Of a DNA stretch of 64,000 nucleotides, positions 24,517 to 34,212 are shown piece by piece (positions within the stretch are counted from its first letter, which is position 1; each line of letters starts with the position of its first letter). The notes beneath the pieces were generated by a model. It was not told where the DNA came from, did no database searches, and saw nothing but the letters and a program-made list of their open reading frames with translations. The stretch comes from Virgibacillus necropolis. Lineage in GTDB: Bacteria > Bacillota > Bacilli > Bacillales > Amphibacillaceae. The stretch lies in contig NZ_CP022437.1 in assembly GCF_002224365.1 (NCBI RefSeq), positions 1,426,001-1,490,000 of the forward strand. The letters run 5' to 3'. Made by a program: the position numbers and the translations under genes.

Positions 24517-25653
24517 ATGGTGATGAAAACGTGTGAAAAGGCTTTAGATGGTGTTATTGATGAGATGGTCGAAGTTGTTGAACACAGCAAAGATGAAATT
24601 TTTAACATTAGTGAAGAATCCCGAAAAGAGTACGAACTTTTGACACAGGAATTGCTAGAAACCAAGACTCAAGTCATTGAACACATCAGTAATGGAGATA
24701 AACTTGAACAAAAGGTTCGGTTTTCAAGGAAAAAGTTATCAGAGGTTAGCAAATATTTCGAACGCTATTCTGAGACTGAAATACGAAAGGTATATGAAAA
24801 CACACATGCCATGCAAACTGACCTTGCTATGATTCAGCAACAGGAAAAAGCTTTACGTGCGAGGCGTGATGATCTAGAACGTCGTTTACTCGTTTTAGAC
24901 CAAACGATTGAACGTGCTGAGGGATTAGCTGGTAAAATCACCGTAATTCTAACCTATTTAAATGATGATTTTAAACAAGTAAATGAATTAATTGAAGATG
25001 CCAAGGAAAAACATGAATTTGGCCTAAAAATAATTGAGGCCCAAGAAGAGGAAAGAAGAAAGATATCAAGAGAGATTCATGATGGACCTGCACAAATGCT
25101 TGCGAATATACTGCTCCGTTCAGAAATAGTAGATCGGACTTTCCGTGATGGCGATATGGATCATGTTCGAAAAGAGATTAGTAATATGCGTAAAATGATT
25201 CGTACATCCTTATACGAAGTACGTAGAATAATTTATGATTTACGACCAATGGCATTAGATGATTTAGGATTAGTTCCTACATTAAAAAAATATATTGCTA
25301 ACGTTGCAGAATATACAGGACTCAAAATAGAGTTTGTATCAATTGGAAATGAGCAACGCTTTAATCAGAAGTATGAGGTAGCTTTTTTCCGTCTCGTTCA
25401 AGAAGCGGTTCAGAATTCAATCAAACATGCTGAGGCATCACACATTGTAGTTAAATTAGAGATAAAGAGAAACTACCTGATGATGATTGTTAAGGATAAT
25501 GGTAGAGGGTTTGATCCTAATATAAAAACAACTAATTCGTTTGGGTTGATTGGGATGCGTGAACGAGTTGATATGCTTGAGGGTACCTTCAAAATAAATT
25601 CTATCATAAATGAAGGAACTGCAATTTTTATAAGTGTTCCACATAAAGAATAG
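24517..25653 (+). CDS. degS: Two-component sensor histidine kinase DegS
   Basis: A 378-residue cytosolic kinase (B. subtilis 385). Order: long N-terminal coiled-coil sensor (about 1-165), HisKA_3 with the phosphoacceptor His in EERRKISREIHDGPAQM, and HATPase_c with VQEAVQNSIKHAEAS, DNGRGFD and FGLIGMRERV. There is no membrane segment, as in DegS. It phosphorylates DegU. The frame could start at 24451, but ATG at 24517 after GGTTGGTG fits the family length. degU follows after a 188-bp gap. Confidence 0.94.
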   Translation: MVMKTCEKALDGVIDEMVEVVEHSKDEIFNISEESRKEYELLTQELLETKTQVIEHISNGDKLEQKVRFSRKKLSEVSKYFERYSETEIRKVYENTHAMQTDLAMIQQQEKALRARRDDLERRLLVLDQTIERAEGLAGKITVILTYLNDDFKQVNELIEDAKEKHEFGLKIIEAQEEERRKISREIHDGPAQMLANILLRSEIVDRTFRDGDMDHVRKEISNMRKMIRTSLYEVRRIIYDLRPMALDDLGLVPTLKKYIANVAEYTGLKIEFVSIGNEQRFNQKYEVAFFRLVQEAVQNSIKHAEASHIVVKLEIKRNYLMMIVKDNGRGFDPNIKTTNSFGLIGMRERVDMLEGTFKINSIINEGTAIFISVPHKE

Positions 25654-25841
25654 AGTATTAGGCTAATATGTGGTATAGTCAGAATTGTAAGACTTAGGAA
25701 AGTTAGGAAATAATTCCTAGACCATGTAAATGGTATTTTATGTATACTGAATTTATACCGATAAAAATAATATAGTTAATCATCTATGTAATAGGTAGAG
25801 ATAAAGATAAAATAGAAAAACTTGTAGGAGGAACAAAATTG
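25654..25841 (+). promoter_or_regulatory. degS-degU intergenic region with inverted repeat
   Basis: AT-rich 188-bp spacer. TAGGAA-ATAA-TTCCTA forms an inverted repeat at about 25704-25719, a candidate regulator site for a separate degU promoter. B. subtilis degU is known to have its own autoregulated promoters; no specific promoter could be fixed here. Confidence 0.35.
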
Positions 25842-26534
25842 ATGGTAAAAAAGGATCTTACAAAAATTGTATTAATAGATGATCATAAACTCTTTCGAGA
25901 AGGAGTAAAACGTATACTAGAGTTTGAATCTTCATTTGAAATAATAGCAGAAGGTGACGATGGAAATGTAGCAGCACAATTAGTTGCTAAGCATAAACCT
26001 GATGTTGTCTTAATGGATATCAATATGCCTGATATGAATGGAGTACAAGCTACTGCGAATCTCATTAGGCATCATCCAGACACAAGTGTTATCATTTTAT
26101 CCATTCATGATGATGAAAGCTATGTTACACATGCATTAAAAACTGGTGCGCAAGGCTATTTATTAAAAGAAATGGATTCTGATTCACTAATTGAGGCAAT
26201 TAAAGTTGTAAGTGACGGTGGATCTTATTTACACCCACGTGTAACCCATAATTTAGTTCAGGAATTTCGTCGACTAGCAAAAGAGTCCACTTCCAATCGG
26301 TCTGAAATTGGTGCTGATTATCGTAAACCACTACATTTGTTGACTCGCCGTGAGTGTGAAGTTTTACAGTTATTAGCTGAAGGTAAAAGTAATCGCGGGG
26401 TTGCAGACTCGTTATATATTAGTGAAAAGACAGTAAAAAACCATGTCAGTAATATCCTTCAAAAAATGAATGTTAATGATCGAACTCAAGCGGTTGTTTC
26501 AGCAATCCGCAAAGGTTGGGTAGAAATACTATAA
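25842..26534 (+). CDS. degU: Response regulator DegU
   Basis: A 230-residue NarL/FixJ regulator. The receiver has [13 protein letters not shown], the phosphorylated Asp in [13 protein letters not shown] (near residue 57) and Lys in LLKEMDSD; the LuxR-type HTH at the C-terminus reads [20 protein letters not shown] with [16 protein letters not shown]. It controls secreted enzymes, competence, motility and biofilm. TTG at 25839 and ATG at 25842 both fit GTAGGAGGAACAAAA; I took ATG. Confidence 0.95.
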   Translation: MVKKDLTKIVLIDDHKLFREGVKRILEFESSFEIIAEGDDGNVAAQLVAKHKPDVVLMDINMPDMNGVQATANLIRHHPDTSVIILSIHDDESYVTHALKTGAQGYLLKEMDSDSLIEAIKVVSDGGSYLHPRVTHNLVQEFRRLAKESTSNRSEIGADYRKPLHLLTRRECEVLQLLAEGKSNRGVADSLYISEKTVKNHVSNILQKMNVNDRTQAVVSAIRKGWVEIL

Positions 26535-26598
26535 GACTATAGCTATTAACCCAATACAAACAATTTGAATTTGTTCCTCATTTTATCGTCTGTACGAT

Positions 26599-26635
26599 AT
26601 ATGCCTTGACGCTTTATGTGTCAGGGCATATTTTT
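26599..26635 (+). terminator. Rho-independent terminator of degU
   Basis: ATATGCCTTGAC ... GTCAGGGCATATTTTT, long stem with one wobble. Confidence 0.88.
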
Positions 26636-26728
26636 ATACTTAGTGATGCTTTTTTTCTGTGTTTGCTGTAAACTGTGAATCAATAGATTATAAATTACTA
26701 GGGCAGATCAGGGTGAGGTGAATTTTCA

Positions 26729-27571
26729 ATGAAAGTTGCTGTAATGACAGATAGTACAGCATATATTCCAAAACAGCTCAGGGAAAGCGAATCGATTCAT
26801 ATGGTGCCGTTAAGTGTTGTTTTTGGTGACGTGTCCTATCAAGAAGAAGTGGATCTAACAACAGAAGAATTTTATAGAATGGTAAAAGATGCAGAAAATC
26901 TACCAAAAACATCGCAGCCCTCTATTGGATATATCATAGAAATGTTAGAAAAACTTGCAGTTGATTACGATGCAGTTGTATCCATACATCTCTCAAGTGG
27001 TATAAGTGGAACCTATCAAGCAGTTGCTCGTGCTGGAGAACTAGTTGATGGAATTACGGTTTATCCTTTTGACTCTGAAATTAGTTGCTTACCCCAAGGT
27101 TTTTACGCGTTGGAAGCTGCTAAGATGGCTAGGGATAATAAACCGCCTGAAGCTATTATCAATCGTTTAGAACAAATGAAGCAGGGTATGCGTGCCTATT
27201 TTATGGTTGATGATTTAAACCATTTACATCGTGGGGGAAGGCTAAATGGTGCGCAGGTGCTTGTAGGTAGCTTGCTTCAAGTGAAACCAATCCTGCATTT
27301 TGTTGATAAGAAGATCGTTCCTTTTGAAAAGATACGTACGCGGAAGAAAGCGTTAAACCGGATTATCAGTTTACTAGAGGAAGACATTACTAAAGGGAAG
27401 CCTCATAAAGTGGCAATCATTCATGGAAACTGTGAACCAGCTGCATTGGCTCTGAAACAAGAGTTAGAAGAAAAACATCCTTCATTAGATTGTGCAATTA
27501 GTTATTTTGGTCCTGTAATTGGTACCCATTTAGGTCAAGGATCTATTGGTATCGGCTGGTATACGAAATAA
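26729..27571 (+). CDS. degV: DegV family fatty-acid-binding protein
   Basis: A 280-residue DegV protein. The family binds a fatty acid in a cleft between two domains, often as FakB of a fatty acid kinase. Marks are MTDSTAYIP at the N-terminus, KTSQPSIGYI, SIHLSSGISGTYQAV and LHRGGRLNGAQVLVGSLLQVKPIL. The ATG follows AGGGTGAGGTG. Gene position between degU and comFA is conserved with B. subtilis. Whether it serves FakA or another partner cannot be told. Confidence 0.92.
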   Translation: MKVAVMTDSTAYIPKQLRESESIHMVPLSVVFGDVSYQEEVDLTTEEFYRMVKDAENLPKTSQPSIGYIIEMLEKLAVDYDAVVSIHLSSGISGTYQAVARAGELVDGITVYPFDSEISCLPQGFYALEAAKMARDNKPPEAIINRLEQMKQGMRAYFMVDDLNHLHRGGRLNGAQVLVGSLLQVKPILHFVDKKIVPFEKIRTRKKALNRIISLLEEDITKGKPHKVAIIHGNCEPAALALKQELEEKHPSLDCAISYFGPVIGTHLGQGSIGIGWYTK

Positions 27572-27638
27572 ATGAATAATGATAGAGCTACCAGTCTTGG
27601 TGGCTCTACATAAAAATATAGATAGGAGTGAATTTTAC

Positions 27639-29045
27639 TTGAATAAGGTCCCCTTGGATGACCCTGCAATCCTCTCAAATCGCTTTTCAGGAAAACTATT
27701 ATTGCGAAACGAAATCCCCATTGATGATCTTACATTTCAACGACTACTTAACCAACAACAATTTTTCGCACAACCTTCTATTATAAAAAAACTTGGATCG
27801 ATTCAATGTTTACGGTGTAACAACCAAAAACGATCATTATTTGGAATGCTTCCATGTCAAAATTGCAGTAAGCCTCATTTTTATTGCCGTAAATGTATTG
27901 AAATGGGGAGGGTACTTGAATGCGAGCCGCTTTACAGTTGGAGTGGTCCTGAACCAGATTGGCTACATCACGCACAGCCGTGTAGTTGGGATGGCGTGCT
28001 GACAGAACGTCAAAAGTTGGCTAGTGAACGCATTGCTTCCGCAGTAACGAATCAAGAGTCGGAACTTTTGGTCTGGGCTGTTTGTGGGGCAGGTAAAACT
28101 GAAATGCTTTATGAAGGTATAACGAACGCACTTAAATTAGGAAAGCGAATTTGTTTGGCAACCCCCCGTGCAGACGTGGTACGGGAACTCTTACCACGCT
28201 TTAGTCAGGCTTTCTCTTCTGTACCTATTCAAGGCCTTTATGGTGGAAGTAAGGAAAATGATGGAACAGCTCAACTGATTCTAGCTACAACCCACCAACT
28301 GCTCCGTTTTCAAAAAGCCTTTGATATGATGATTATTGATGAAGTTGATGCATTTCCCTTTCATGCTGATGCTTCCTTGCCGTACGCCACAAATCGTGCG
28401 AAAAATGATAAAAGCTCAACAATATATTTGACTGCAACCCCTCGAAAAGACCATCGTAAACAAATTTCAAGAAAGAGTTTACCTCATATCTTTGTGCCTG
28501 TTCGATTTCATGGACACCCATTACCAGTACCAACGATGAAAATGTGCTTTACACTACGAAAAAGTTTACAAAACTATTCTCCTCCTGCTTCTTTTTTTAC
28601 TTGGTTAAAAAACCGGAATACACCGAGTCGCCAACTACTAATTTTTGTTCCTACCATCAACTTAGCAACAAAGATGAAGAATAATTTGGAGGATAAGCTT
28701 GTAGCCACTGGAAATATCAAATCCAAACAGGAATTAATCACTGTACATGCTTCGGATGAAAATAGAGAAGAAAAAGTTATTCAATTTCGTAATAAAGAAA
28801 TTTCCGTTTTAATTACAACGACTATTTTAGAACGGGGTGTAACATTCCCTTCTGTTGATGTAGCTGTGATTGATGCTGGACATGAAGTGTTTGACGAAGC
28901 TGCTTTAGTTCAAATATCAGGGCGTGCTGGTCGAAGTTATGATGACCCTAATGGAGAGGTAGTGTTTTTCCATGATGGTAAAACAAATGCAATGGTAGAA
29001 GCAATTCAATCCATTAAATCGATGAATAAACGGGGAGGTTTTTAG
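27639..29045 (+). CDS. comFA: Competence ATPase/helicase ComFA
   Basis: A 468-residue DEAD-box-like translocase driving single-stranded DNA uptake at the cytoplasmic face of the competence channel. A four-Cys zinc finger (CLRCNN ... CQNCSKPHFYCRKC, about residues 45-90) precedes Walker A AVCGAGKTEM, the DEVD box in MMIIDEVDAFPF, motif III YLTATPRK, and helicase C motifs TTTILERGVTFP and QISGRAGR. ATG at 27579 would place 20 extra residues over a hairpin; TTG at 27639 after AGGAGTG is preferred. comFB, which follows comFA in B. subtilis, is absent. Confidence 0.92.
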   Translation: MNKVPLDDPAILSNRFSGKLLLRNEIPIDDLTFQRLLNQQQFFAQPSIIKKLGSIQCLRCNNQKRSLFGMLPCQNCSKPHFYCRKCIEMGRVLECEPLYSWSGPEPDWLHHAQPCSWDGVLTERQKLASERIASAVTNQESELLVWAVCGAGKTEMLYEGITNALKLGKRICLATPRADVVRELLPRFSQAFSSVPIQGLYGGSKENDGTAQLILATTHQLLRFQKAFDMMIIDEVDAFPFHADASLPYATNRAKNDKSSTIYLTATPRKDHRKQISRKSLPHIFVPVRFHGHPLPVPTMKMCFTLRKSLQNYSPPASFFTWLKNRNTPSRQLLIFVPTINLATKMKNNLEDKLVATGNIKSKQELITVHASDENREEKVIQFRNKEISVLITTTILERGVTFPSVDVAVIDAGHEVFDEAALVQISGRAGRSYDDPNGEVVFFHDGKTNAMVEAIQSIKSMNKRGGF

Positions 29046-29049
29046 TAGG

Positions 29050-29730
29050 ATGGACTGTTTGTGGTGTGACGAGGAAATAATGGAACAAATGACGTGGAGT
29101 GATTTTTTGTTATTACCTTCAAAACGTTCGCTTTGCGCAAATTGTGCAGCAGGTCTTGAATTCATAAGCGGATCACGTTGTTCTATTTGTAGTCGCTCTT
29201 CTGAAGAAACGCTATGTCTTGATTGCCAAAAATGGAAAAAGGCGGAGGGTGAAGATGTCCTTACTAAAAATCATTCCATTTTCACTTACAATACAACGAT
29301 TCAAGAGATGATTACAAAATGGAAATATCGTGGTGACTATTGCTTGGGAGAGATTTTCAAAGATACCGTTGTTCAATCCTTTGAAACTGCCTTTGGTTAT
29401 GTTGAACGTGACTTAATTGTGGTGCCAATTCCTTTGAGTCAGGAGCGGCTTACGGAGCGCGGATTTAACCAAGCAAAAATGTTGACTGACTTTTTACCAG
29501 TAGAAACAAAAGAAATCTTAACACGTATTCACAGTGAAAAACAATCAAAGAAAACACGAAAAGAACGGATTACAACCAGAAACCCATTTTCCCTTCAAGA
29601 AACAGTTAAGAAAAACGTTATTCTCGTCGATGATATATATACAACAGGAGCAACTTTACGCCATGCTGCAAGACTTTTAAGGGAAGCGGGATGTCCTCAG
29701 GTGTACAGCTTTACGCTAATTAGAGGATAG
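29050..29730 (+). CDS. comFC: Competence protein ComFC
   Basis: A 226-residue ComF/GntX protein with a phosphoribosyltransferase fold. The N-terminus has zinc-binding pairs CLWCDEE, CANCA, CSICSR and CLDCQKW; the PRTase motif is NVILVDDIYTTGAT near residue 200. It is needed for transformation, probably helping ComFA and ssDNA handling. Only 4 bp separate it from comFA. ATG follows GGGGAGGTTTTTAGTAGG. Confidence 0.9.
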   Translation: MDCLWCDEEIMEQMTWSDFLLLPSKRSLCANCAAGLEFISGSRCSICSRSSEETLCLDCQKWKKAEGEDVLTKNHSIFTYNTTIQEMITKWKYRGDYCLGEIFKDTVVQSFETAFGYVERDLIVVPIPLSQERLTERGFNQAKMLTDFLPVETKEILTRIHSEKQSKKTRKERITTRNPFSLQETVKKNVILVDDIYTTGATLRHAARLLREAGCPQVYSFTLIRG

Positions 29731-29772
29731 GTCCCTGTATGTTATACTATTAGGAAAATGAGGGGAACTACG

Positions 29773-30195
29773 ATGGGTGAATTAGCGAATTGCACTCGGT
29801 GTGATGAACTATATGTAAAACAAATGCGTGATATATGTAAAAGTTGTTATGACGAAGAAGAAAATGCGTTTAGGATGGTTAGCCAATTTTTACGTTTGCG
29901 AAAGAATAGAGAAGCAACTTTACCCGAAGTCGTCGAAGAAACGGGTGTAAGCAAAAAGCTGATTACAAGATTCATTAAAGAAAAAAGACTACTGACCTCC
30001 CAGTTTCCGAAGCTTGCTTACCCATGCGAAACCTGTGATAAAAATATTATTTCTGGTAAAATTTGTTCAGCATGTTCAAAAGAATTATTGCGTGATTTAG
30101 ACAATGAAACCCATGAAGAAGAACGCGCAATGCGCTTAAAAGAATTGGAGAATAAACAATCAGCCATTTATTATTCCTTTAAGGGTGATCAATAA
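29773..30195 (+). CDS. yvyF: Flagellar operon protein YvyF
   Basis: A 140-residue protein matching the YvyF family, always next to flgM in Bacillus. Two cysteine clusters, CTRCDELY with CKSCYDEEE at the N-terminus and CETCDK with CSACSKE near residues 90-110, flank a helix-turn-helix-like middle (LPEVVEETGVSKKLITRFIKE). Zinc binding and DNA or protein contact are inferred. ATG at 29773 follows GAGGGG at 7 nt; ATG at 29758 has no ribosome binding site. It begins the late flagellar cluster. Confidence 0.85.
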   Translation: MGELANCTRCDELYVKQMRDICKSCYDEEENAFRMVSQFLRLRKNREATLPEVVEETGVSKKLITRFIKEKRLLTSQFPKLAYPCETCDKNIISGKICSACSKELLRDLDNETHEEERAMRLKELENKQSAIYYSFKGDQ

Positions 30196-30203
30196 ATTTC
30201 GGC

Positions 30204-30230
30204 TTTACATTTTACTAAAAGAGCCGATAT
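30204..30230 (+). promoter_or_regulatory. Sigma-D promoter upstream of flgM
   Basis: GCCGATAT (30223-30230) is the exact sigma-D -10; a degenerate -35 TTTA lies 15 bp upstream. FlgM-FlgN-FlgK-FlgL are sigma-D genes in B. subtilis. Confidence 0.65.
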
Positions 30231-30294
30231 AAGATAGGAGAAGAAAGTTTACGGTAATAGAATGTATTGACTAAACCAAAGAGGTGAGCAACAA

Positions 30295-30558
30295 ATGAAA
30301 ATCCAAGGGGCGAACCATACAAATTTTAATCCATATAAAAATCAAATTCAGAAGCAGGCGGATATGAACAAGGAAGTGAATCAAAAGGATCAGCTACAGA
30401 TATCCAGCCAAGCGAAAGAATTGCAGGGAAATGAAAAGTCAACTAATGAACGAAAGGCTTATGTGCAAGAAATAAAAAATGCTGTACAGTCTGGCGAATA
30501 TAGAGTGAATCCTGAAAAAACTGCAAGTAAAATGATTGCATTTTGGAATAAACGCTAG
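30295..30558 (+). CDS. flgM: Anti-sigma-D factor FlgM
   Basis: An 87-residue protein that holds sigma-D inactive until the hook is finished. The N-terminus is unstructured and Asn/Gln-rich (MKIQGANHTNFNPY), then DQLQISSQAKELQ; the C-terminal sigma-binding helices include RKAYVQEIKNAVQSGEYRV and EKTASKMIAFW. AGAGGTGAGC precedes the ATG. It leads the flgM-flgN-flgK-flgL cluster behind a sigma-D promoter. Confidence 0.93.
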   Translation: MKIQGANHTNFNPYKNQIQKQADMNKEVNQKDQLQISSQAKELQGNEKSTNERKAYVQEIKNAVQSGEYRVNPEKTASKMIAFWNKR

Positions 30559-30571
30559 TAAGGAGGGGGAA

Positions 30572-31060
30572 ATGTTGTCCCTGCAAATTATAAAATCGAT
30601 GGAAAAACTCATTATGTTACATGAAAGTCTTCTAGTTATTTCGGAACAAAAGACAGTTGCTATTAAAGAAGGTAACATGGAAAAGTTGCAGCCTTTACTG
30701 GTTAAGGAACGTAAGCATGTACAAGCGTTGGAACAAATGGAAACAAGCCGGCAAAAAGAAGTGAAGGCTTGGTTTGAAGTAAACAACTTACAAGGCAAAA
30801 ATGAAACGATAACGACTATGCTTGAAATGATAGATGATAAAGAACAGCAAAAGGTGCTTGAGGATGTAACAATCCATCTGACTCACTCTGTTACAAACTT
30901 GAAACGGCAAGAACAGTTAAACCAGGCACTTATCCAACAATCCTTGCAATTTGTGGAACTGTCATTGGATATGATGAATCCATCAATCACTAATTTAAAT
31001 TACGGAAACACAAAGGAAACGGAATCAATAAAACGTTCGGTATTTGATTCAAAAGCATAA
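30572..31060 (+). CDS. flgN: FlgN family flagellar chaperone
   Basis: A 162-residue all-helical chaperone (YvyG) that keeps FlgK and FlgL unassembled for export. The helical hairpin ESLLVISEQKTVAIKEGNME and LVKERKHVQALEQME are typical of FlgN; the C-terminal third is amphipathic. ATG at 30572 follows AAGGAGGGGG; TTG at 30575 is also possible. It is 13 bp from flgM and 28 bp before flgK. Confidence 0.85.
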   Translation: MLSLQIIKSMEKLIMLHESLLVISEQKTVAIKEGNMEKLQPLLVKERKHVQALEQMETSRQKEVKAWFEVNNLQGKNETITTMLEMIDDKEQQKVLEDVTIHLTHSVTNLKRQEQLNQALIQQSLQFVELSLDMMNPSITNLNYGNTKETESIKRSVFDSKA

Positions 31061-31088
31061 TGTTTTCCTTCCTGAGAGGAGTTAGGTA

Positions 31089-32600
31089 ATGAGTACATTT
31101 CACGGGTTAGAAATGGCAAAGCAAGCTCTATTTGCCCAGCAATCAGCGCTATACACAACAGGTCATAATATTTCAAATGCGAACACAGAAGGATACACGA
31201 GACAGCGCGTGAACTTTGCAACGCAATCACCATTTCCAACTGCTTCTAGAAACCGACCGGAAATCCCGGGGCAAATGGGAACGGGCGTTGAAGCGGGGTC
31301 TGTCCAACGTGTACGTGATCAATTTTTGGATTACCAGTTTCGTGCAGAGAATAGTAAGGCTGGGTTTTGGACATCAAAAACAGATTCAATTGCACGGATG
31401 GAAAGTTTAATGAACGAACCATCTGAAAATGGTCTTTCCAAAACGATGGACCAATTTTGGCAATCACTTCAGGATCTTTCTGTTAATCCAAAAAACGCAG
31501 GTGCTAGATCTGTTGTTGCGCAAAGAGGGCTTGCTGTTGCTGAAACATTTAACTATTTATCTAGTTCTTTAAGTAGTATGAGAACAGACTTAAAGAGTCA
31601 GATTGATGTTACCGTGAAAGATGCAAATTCCATACTTTCTCAAGTGAATGAAATCAATAAACAAATTCAGGCAATTGAACCACATGGATATTTGGCCAAT
31701 GATTTATACGATGAACGTGATCGTTTAATTGACGAGTTGTCCGGTATCGTCACTATTAAAGTTACCTATACAAAGAGCGGTGAAAACTCTCCAGCTATTG
31801 CAGATGGATTGGCAACGATTGAATTAGTAGACGATAAAGGTAAAGGAATTGGGGTAACGTTGGTTGACGGTGAATCTGGAGAAATTAATGAGTTCGCAGT
31901 TGATTATTCGGAGGATAACAAATTTGCGGTTACTTCGATTCGTGTTGGTGATGAAAAGATCCAAACAGGAAACTTCAATTCGAATGGATCACTTTATGGA
32001 TTTATGGAATCGTATGGATATGAGGATGCTAATGGGTCTATAAAAGGTACATATACGAATATGCTTGCGAGTTTAGACAAAATGGCAATTGAATTTGCTG
32101 GAAAGTTTAATGAAGTTCATGAGAATGGACAAGATCTAAAGGGCAATCAAGGTGGTGTTTTCTTTGTGGGAGTTGTTCAGGAAACGGGTGCAGCCGCATC
32201 ATTGACTGTATCTGATGCTATTATGGAGGATCCCGATCTAATTGCTGCTAGTGAGGACGGAGATCTTGGAAATGGTAATAATGCCAGTGCATTAGCGGAT
32301 GTATTTGACGAACCATTGGATGGATTAGGTGAGAACACTTCAGTGAAAACCTTTTACGAATCATTAATTGGTGAATTAGGTGTTCATGCACAAGAAGCCA
32401 ATAGAATGGCGGGAAACACGATAATTCTTAAGTCGCAGGTTGAAAACCAGCGAATGTCTGTAAGCTCTGTTTCTTTAGATGAAGAGATGTCTAATATGAT
32501 TAAATATCAGCACGCATATAATGCTGCAGCACGTAGTTTGACAGCTGTTGATGAATTACTCGAGCGTATCATAAATAACATGGGGATAGTAGGAAGGTAG
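31089..32600 (+). CDS. flgK: Flagellar hook-associated protein FlgK (HAP1)
   Basis: A 503-residue hook-filament junction protein. The N-terminal rod motif is ALYTTGHNISNANTEGYTRQ and the C-terminal coiled coil ends SNMIKYQHAYNAAARSLTAV, both D0 helices of axial proteins. The centre (about 180-400) is the variable surface domain. GAGAGGAGTTAGG precedes the ATG. flgL follows after 9 bp. Confidence 0.95.
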   Translation: MSTFHGLEMAKQALFAQQSALYTTGHNISNANTEGYTRQRVNFATQSPFPTASRNRPEIPGQMGTGVEAGSVQRVRDQFLDYQFRAENSKAGFWTSKTDSIARMESLMNEPSENGLSKTMDQFWQSLQDLSVNPKNAGARSVVAQRGLAVAETFNYLSSSLSSMRTDLKSQIDVTVKDANSILSQVNEINKQIQAIEPHGYLANDLYDERDRLIDELSGIVTIKVTYTKSGENSPAIADGLATIELVDDKGKGIGVTLVDGESGEINEFAVDYSEDNKFAVTSIRVGDEKIQTGNFNSNGSLYGFMESYGYEDANGSIKGTYTNMLASLDKMAIEFAGKFNEVHENGQDLKGNQGGVFFVGVVQETGAAASLTVSDAIMEDPDLIAASEDGDLGNGNNASALADVFDEPLDGLGENTSVKTFYESLIGELGVHAQEANRMAGNTIILKSQVENQRMSVSSVSLDEEMSNMIKYQHAYNAAARSLTAVDELLERIINNMGIVGR

Positions 32601-32609
32601 GGGAGACAT

Positions 32610-33491
32610 ATGCGAATTACACAAGGAATGTTATCCAATAATATGCTAAGGAACCTATCCAACAGTTACTCCACATTAGATACATATATGAATCAATTAT
32701 CAACTGGTAAAAAGATTAATAAACCATCAGATGACCCCGTAATTGCTATGAAGGGCATGAATTATCGTTCACAGATTATTGAAGTAGAACAATATACACG
32801 CAACACCAATGAGGTACATAATTGGATGGATAATTCAGATGCGGCTTTAGATAAGGCGACACAGGCTTTACAAAAGATGCGTGAATTAGCTGTTCAGGCC
32901 AGCAATGATACGTATGGGGACGAAGAGCGTGAAAATATCATGGAAGAAGTAAAGCAGCTAAAAAACCATATTATTGACATTGCTAATACAAACGTAAATG
33001 GTAAATTTATATTTAACGGTACGAAAACAGATACAAAGCCAATTACTGTTACTGATGATGGCACGATAACTATTGATCAAAATGGAAGTCCTGTCATGAT
33101 TGAGGTATCTAGTAATACGAAGCTTCAAGCAAATGTTGCTGGATCAGAAGTTTTTTCATCGGAACTGTTTGACAAAATTGATAATTTCGTTAGCGCGCTT
33201 GATACAAACAATCAGTCTGAAATTGAAGCTAGCATTGCTGATTTAGATGGCAGTATAAATAATGTAATCAATGCTAGAGCCGATTTAGGAGCGCGGATGA
33301 ATCGCCTAGATTTAATTGAAAATCGATTGAGTTCACAAGAAATAAACGCAACACGAATGATGTCTAACAATGAAGATATTGATTATGAAAAGGTAATAAC
33401 AAAGTTGATTGCGCAGGAAAGTGTTCATCGTGCTGCATTGTCTGCAGGGTCGCGAATCATTCAACCGACCTTATTAGATTTTTTACGTTAA
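32610..33491 (+). CDS. flgL: Flagellar hook-associated protein FlgL (HAP3)
   Basis: A 293-residue junction protein with flagellin-like ends: MRITQGMLSNNMLRNLS, NQLSTGKKINKPSDDPV at the N-terminus and the C-terminal helix VITKLIAQESVHRAALSAGS. The middle domain is short. GGGGAGAC precedes the ATG. It is last in the flgM-flgL run and is followed by a terminator. Confidence 0.95.
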   Translation: MRITQGMLSNNMLRNLSNSYSTLDTYMNQLSTGKKINKPSDDPVIAMKGMNYRSQIIEVEQYTRNTNEVHNWMDNSDAALDKATQALQKMRELAVQASNDTYGDEERENIMEEVKQLKNHIIDIANTNVNGKFIFNGTKTDTKPITVTDDGTITIDQNGSPVMIEVSSNTKLQANVAGSEVFSSELFDKIDNFVSALDTNNQSEIEASIADLDGSINNVINARADLGARMNRLDLIENRLSSQEINATRMMSNNEDIDYEKVITKLIAQESVHRAALSAGSRIIQPTLLDFLR

Positions 33492-33580
33492 GTATTAGAA
33501 AACTTGGTATCGTCAAGCCTTAATGGCGAAATTCTTAGTTGCACTTATGTGGTAGGATTTAGCTTTTAACTACCAAGCAT

Positions 33581-33620
33581 AGCCCTGACCACTTTTGGTG
33601 GGTTAGGGCTTTCGTTTTAT
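33581..33620 (+). terminator. Rho-independent terminator of flgL
   Basis: AGCCCTGACC ... GGTTAGGGCTTTCGTTTT, closing the flgM-flgL transcript. Confidence 0.8.
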
Positions 33621-33644
33621 CTAACTATTGAAGGAGGATACTTG

Positions 33645-34211
33645 ATGCAACTACCTCAGATACGAATGCAGTCGCAAATGGCCCATATTAGCATTCAACA
33701 AACTAGTGGAAAACAAACAATACAACAATCTGAAGCAACCTTATCGATTCAGCAACCAAAGGCTGAAATAAAAATCCAAACAACTCCTTCTAAGCTCCAA
33801 ATCGATCAAAAAAAAGCTTGGGAAGATATGAATCTCCTGCATGTTTTTAAACGAATTGAAAAGTTTGCAAATGAGGGACTCCAAGGTGCGAACAAAGGAA
33901 CTGCTAGACGTGTACAGCAAGGCGATGCATTGATGAGGATTGAAAATAAAGGAAATCCCATTGCCAGTCAAGCTATCCAAAATAGCTTCGACCAAATGAA
34001 GCAATTAGGAATTAAGTTTATTCCATCGGCTTCTGCAGTAAAGATTAACTATCAGCCTTCTGACGTAACGGTTGATGTTCAAACAAATAAGCCGATTATC
34101 CAAGCAGAGGAGAATCAACCTGTTCATACTTATTTACCTAGATCAGTTGAAATAGGAATGAAAAATTACCAAAGCTTAGAAATTGATTTTGAAAATCTCT
34201 TTTTTACTTAA
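33645..34211 (+). CDS. yviE: YviE-like protein (DUF6470)
   Basis: A 188-residue protein in the yviE position between flgL and fliW. Repeating IQQ/IQT beta strands (ISIQQTSGKQTIQQSEATLS, then AEIKIQTTPSKLQIDQ) open it, and KGNPIASQAIQN lies mid-protein. The family is confined to Bacillales flagellar loci and has no known role. AAGGAGG precedes TTG at 33642 and ATG at 33645; I took the ATG. A dispersed repeat starts just after the stop. Confidence 0.82.
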   Translation: MQLPQIRMQSQMAHISIQQTSGKQTIQQSEATLSIQQPKAEIKIQTTPSKLQIDQKKAWEDMNLLHVFKRIEKFANEGLQGANKGTARRVQQGDALMRIENKGNPIASQAIQNSFDQMKQLGIKFIPSASAVKINYQPSDVTVDVQTNKPIIQAEENQPVHTYLPRSVEIGMKNYQSLEIDFENLFFT

Positions 34212-34212
34212 A

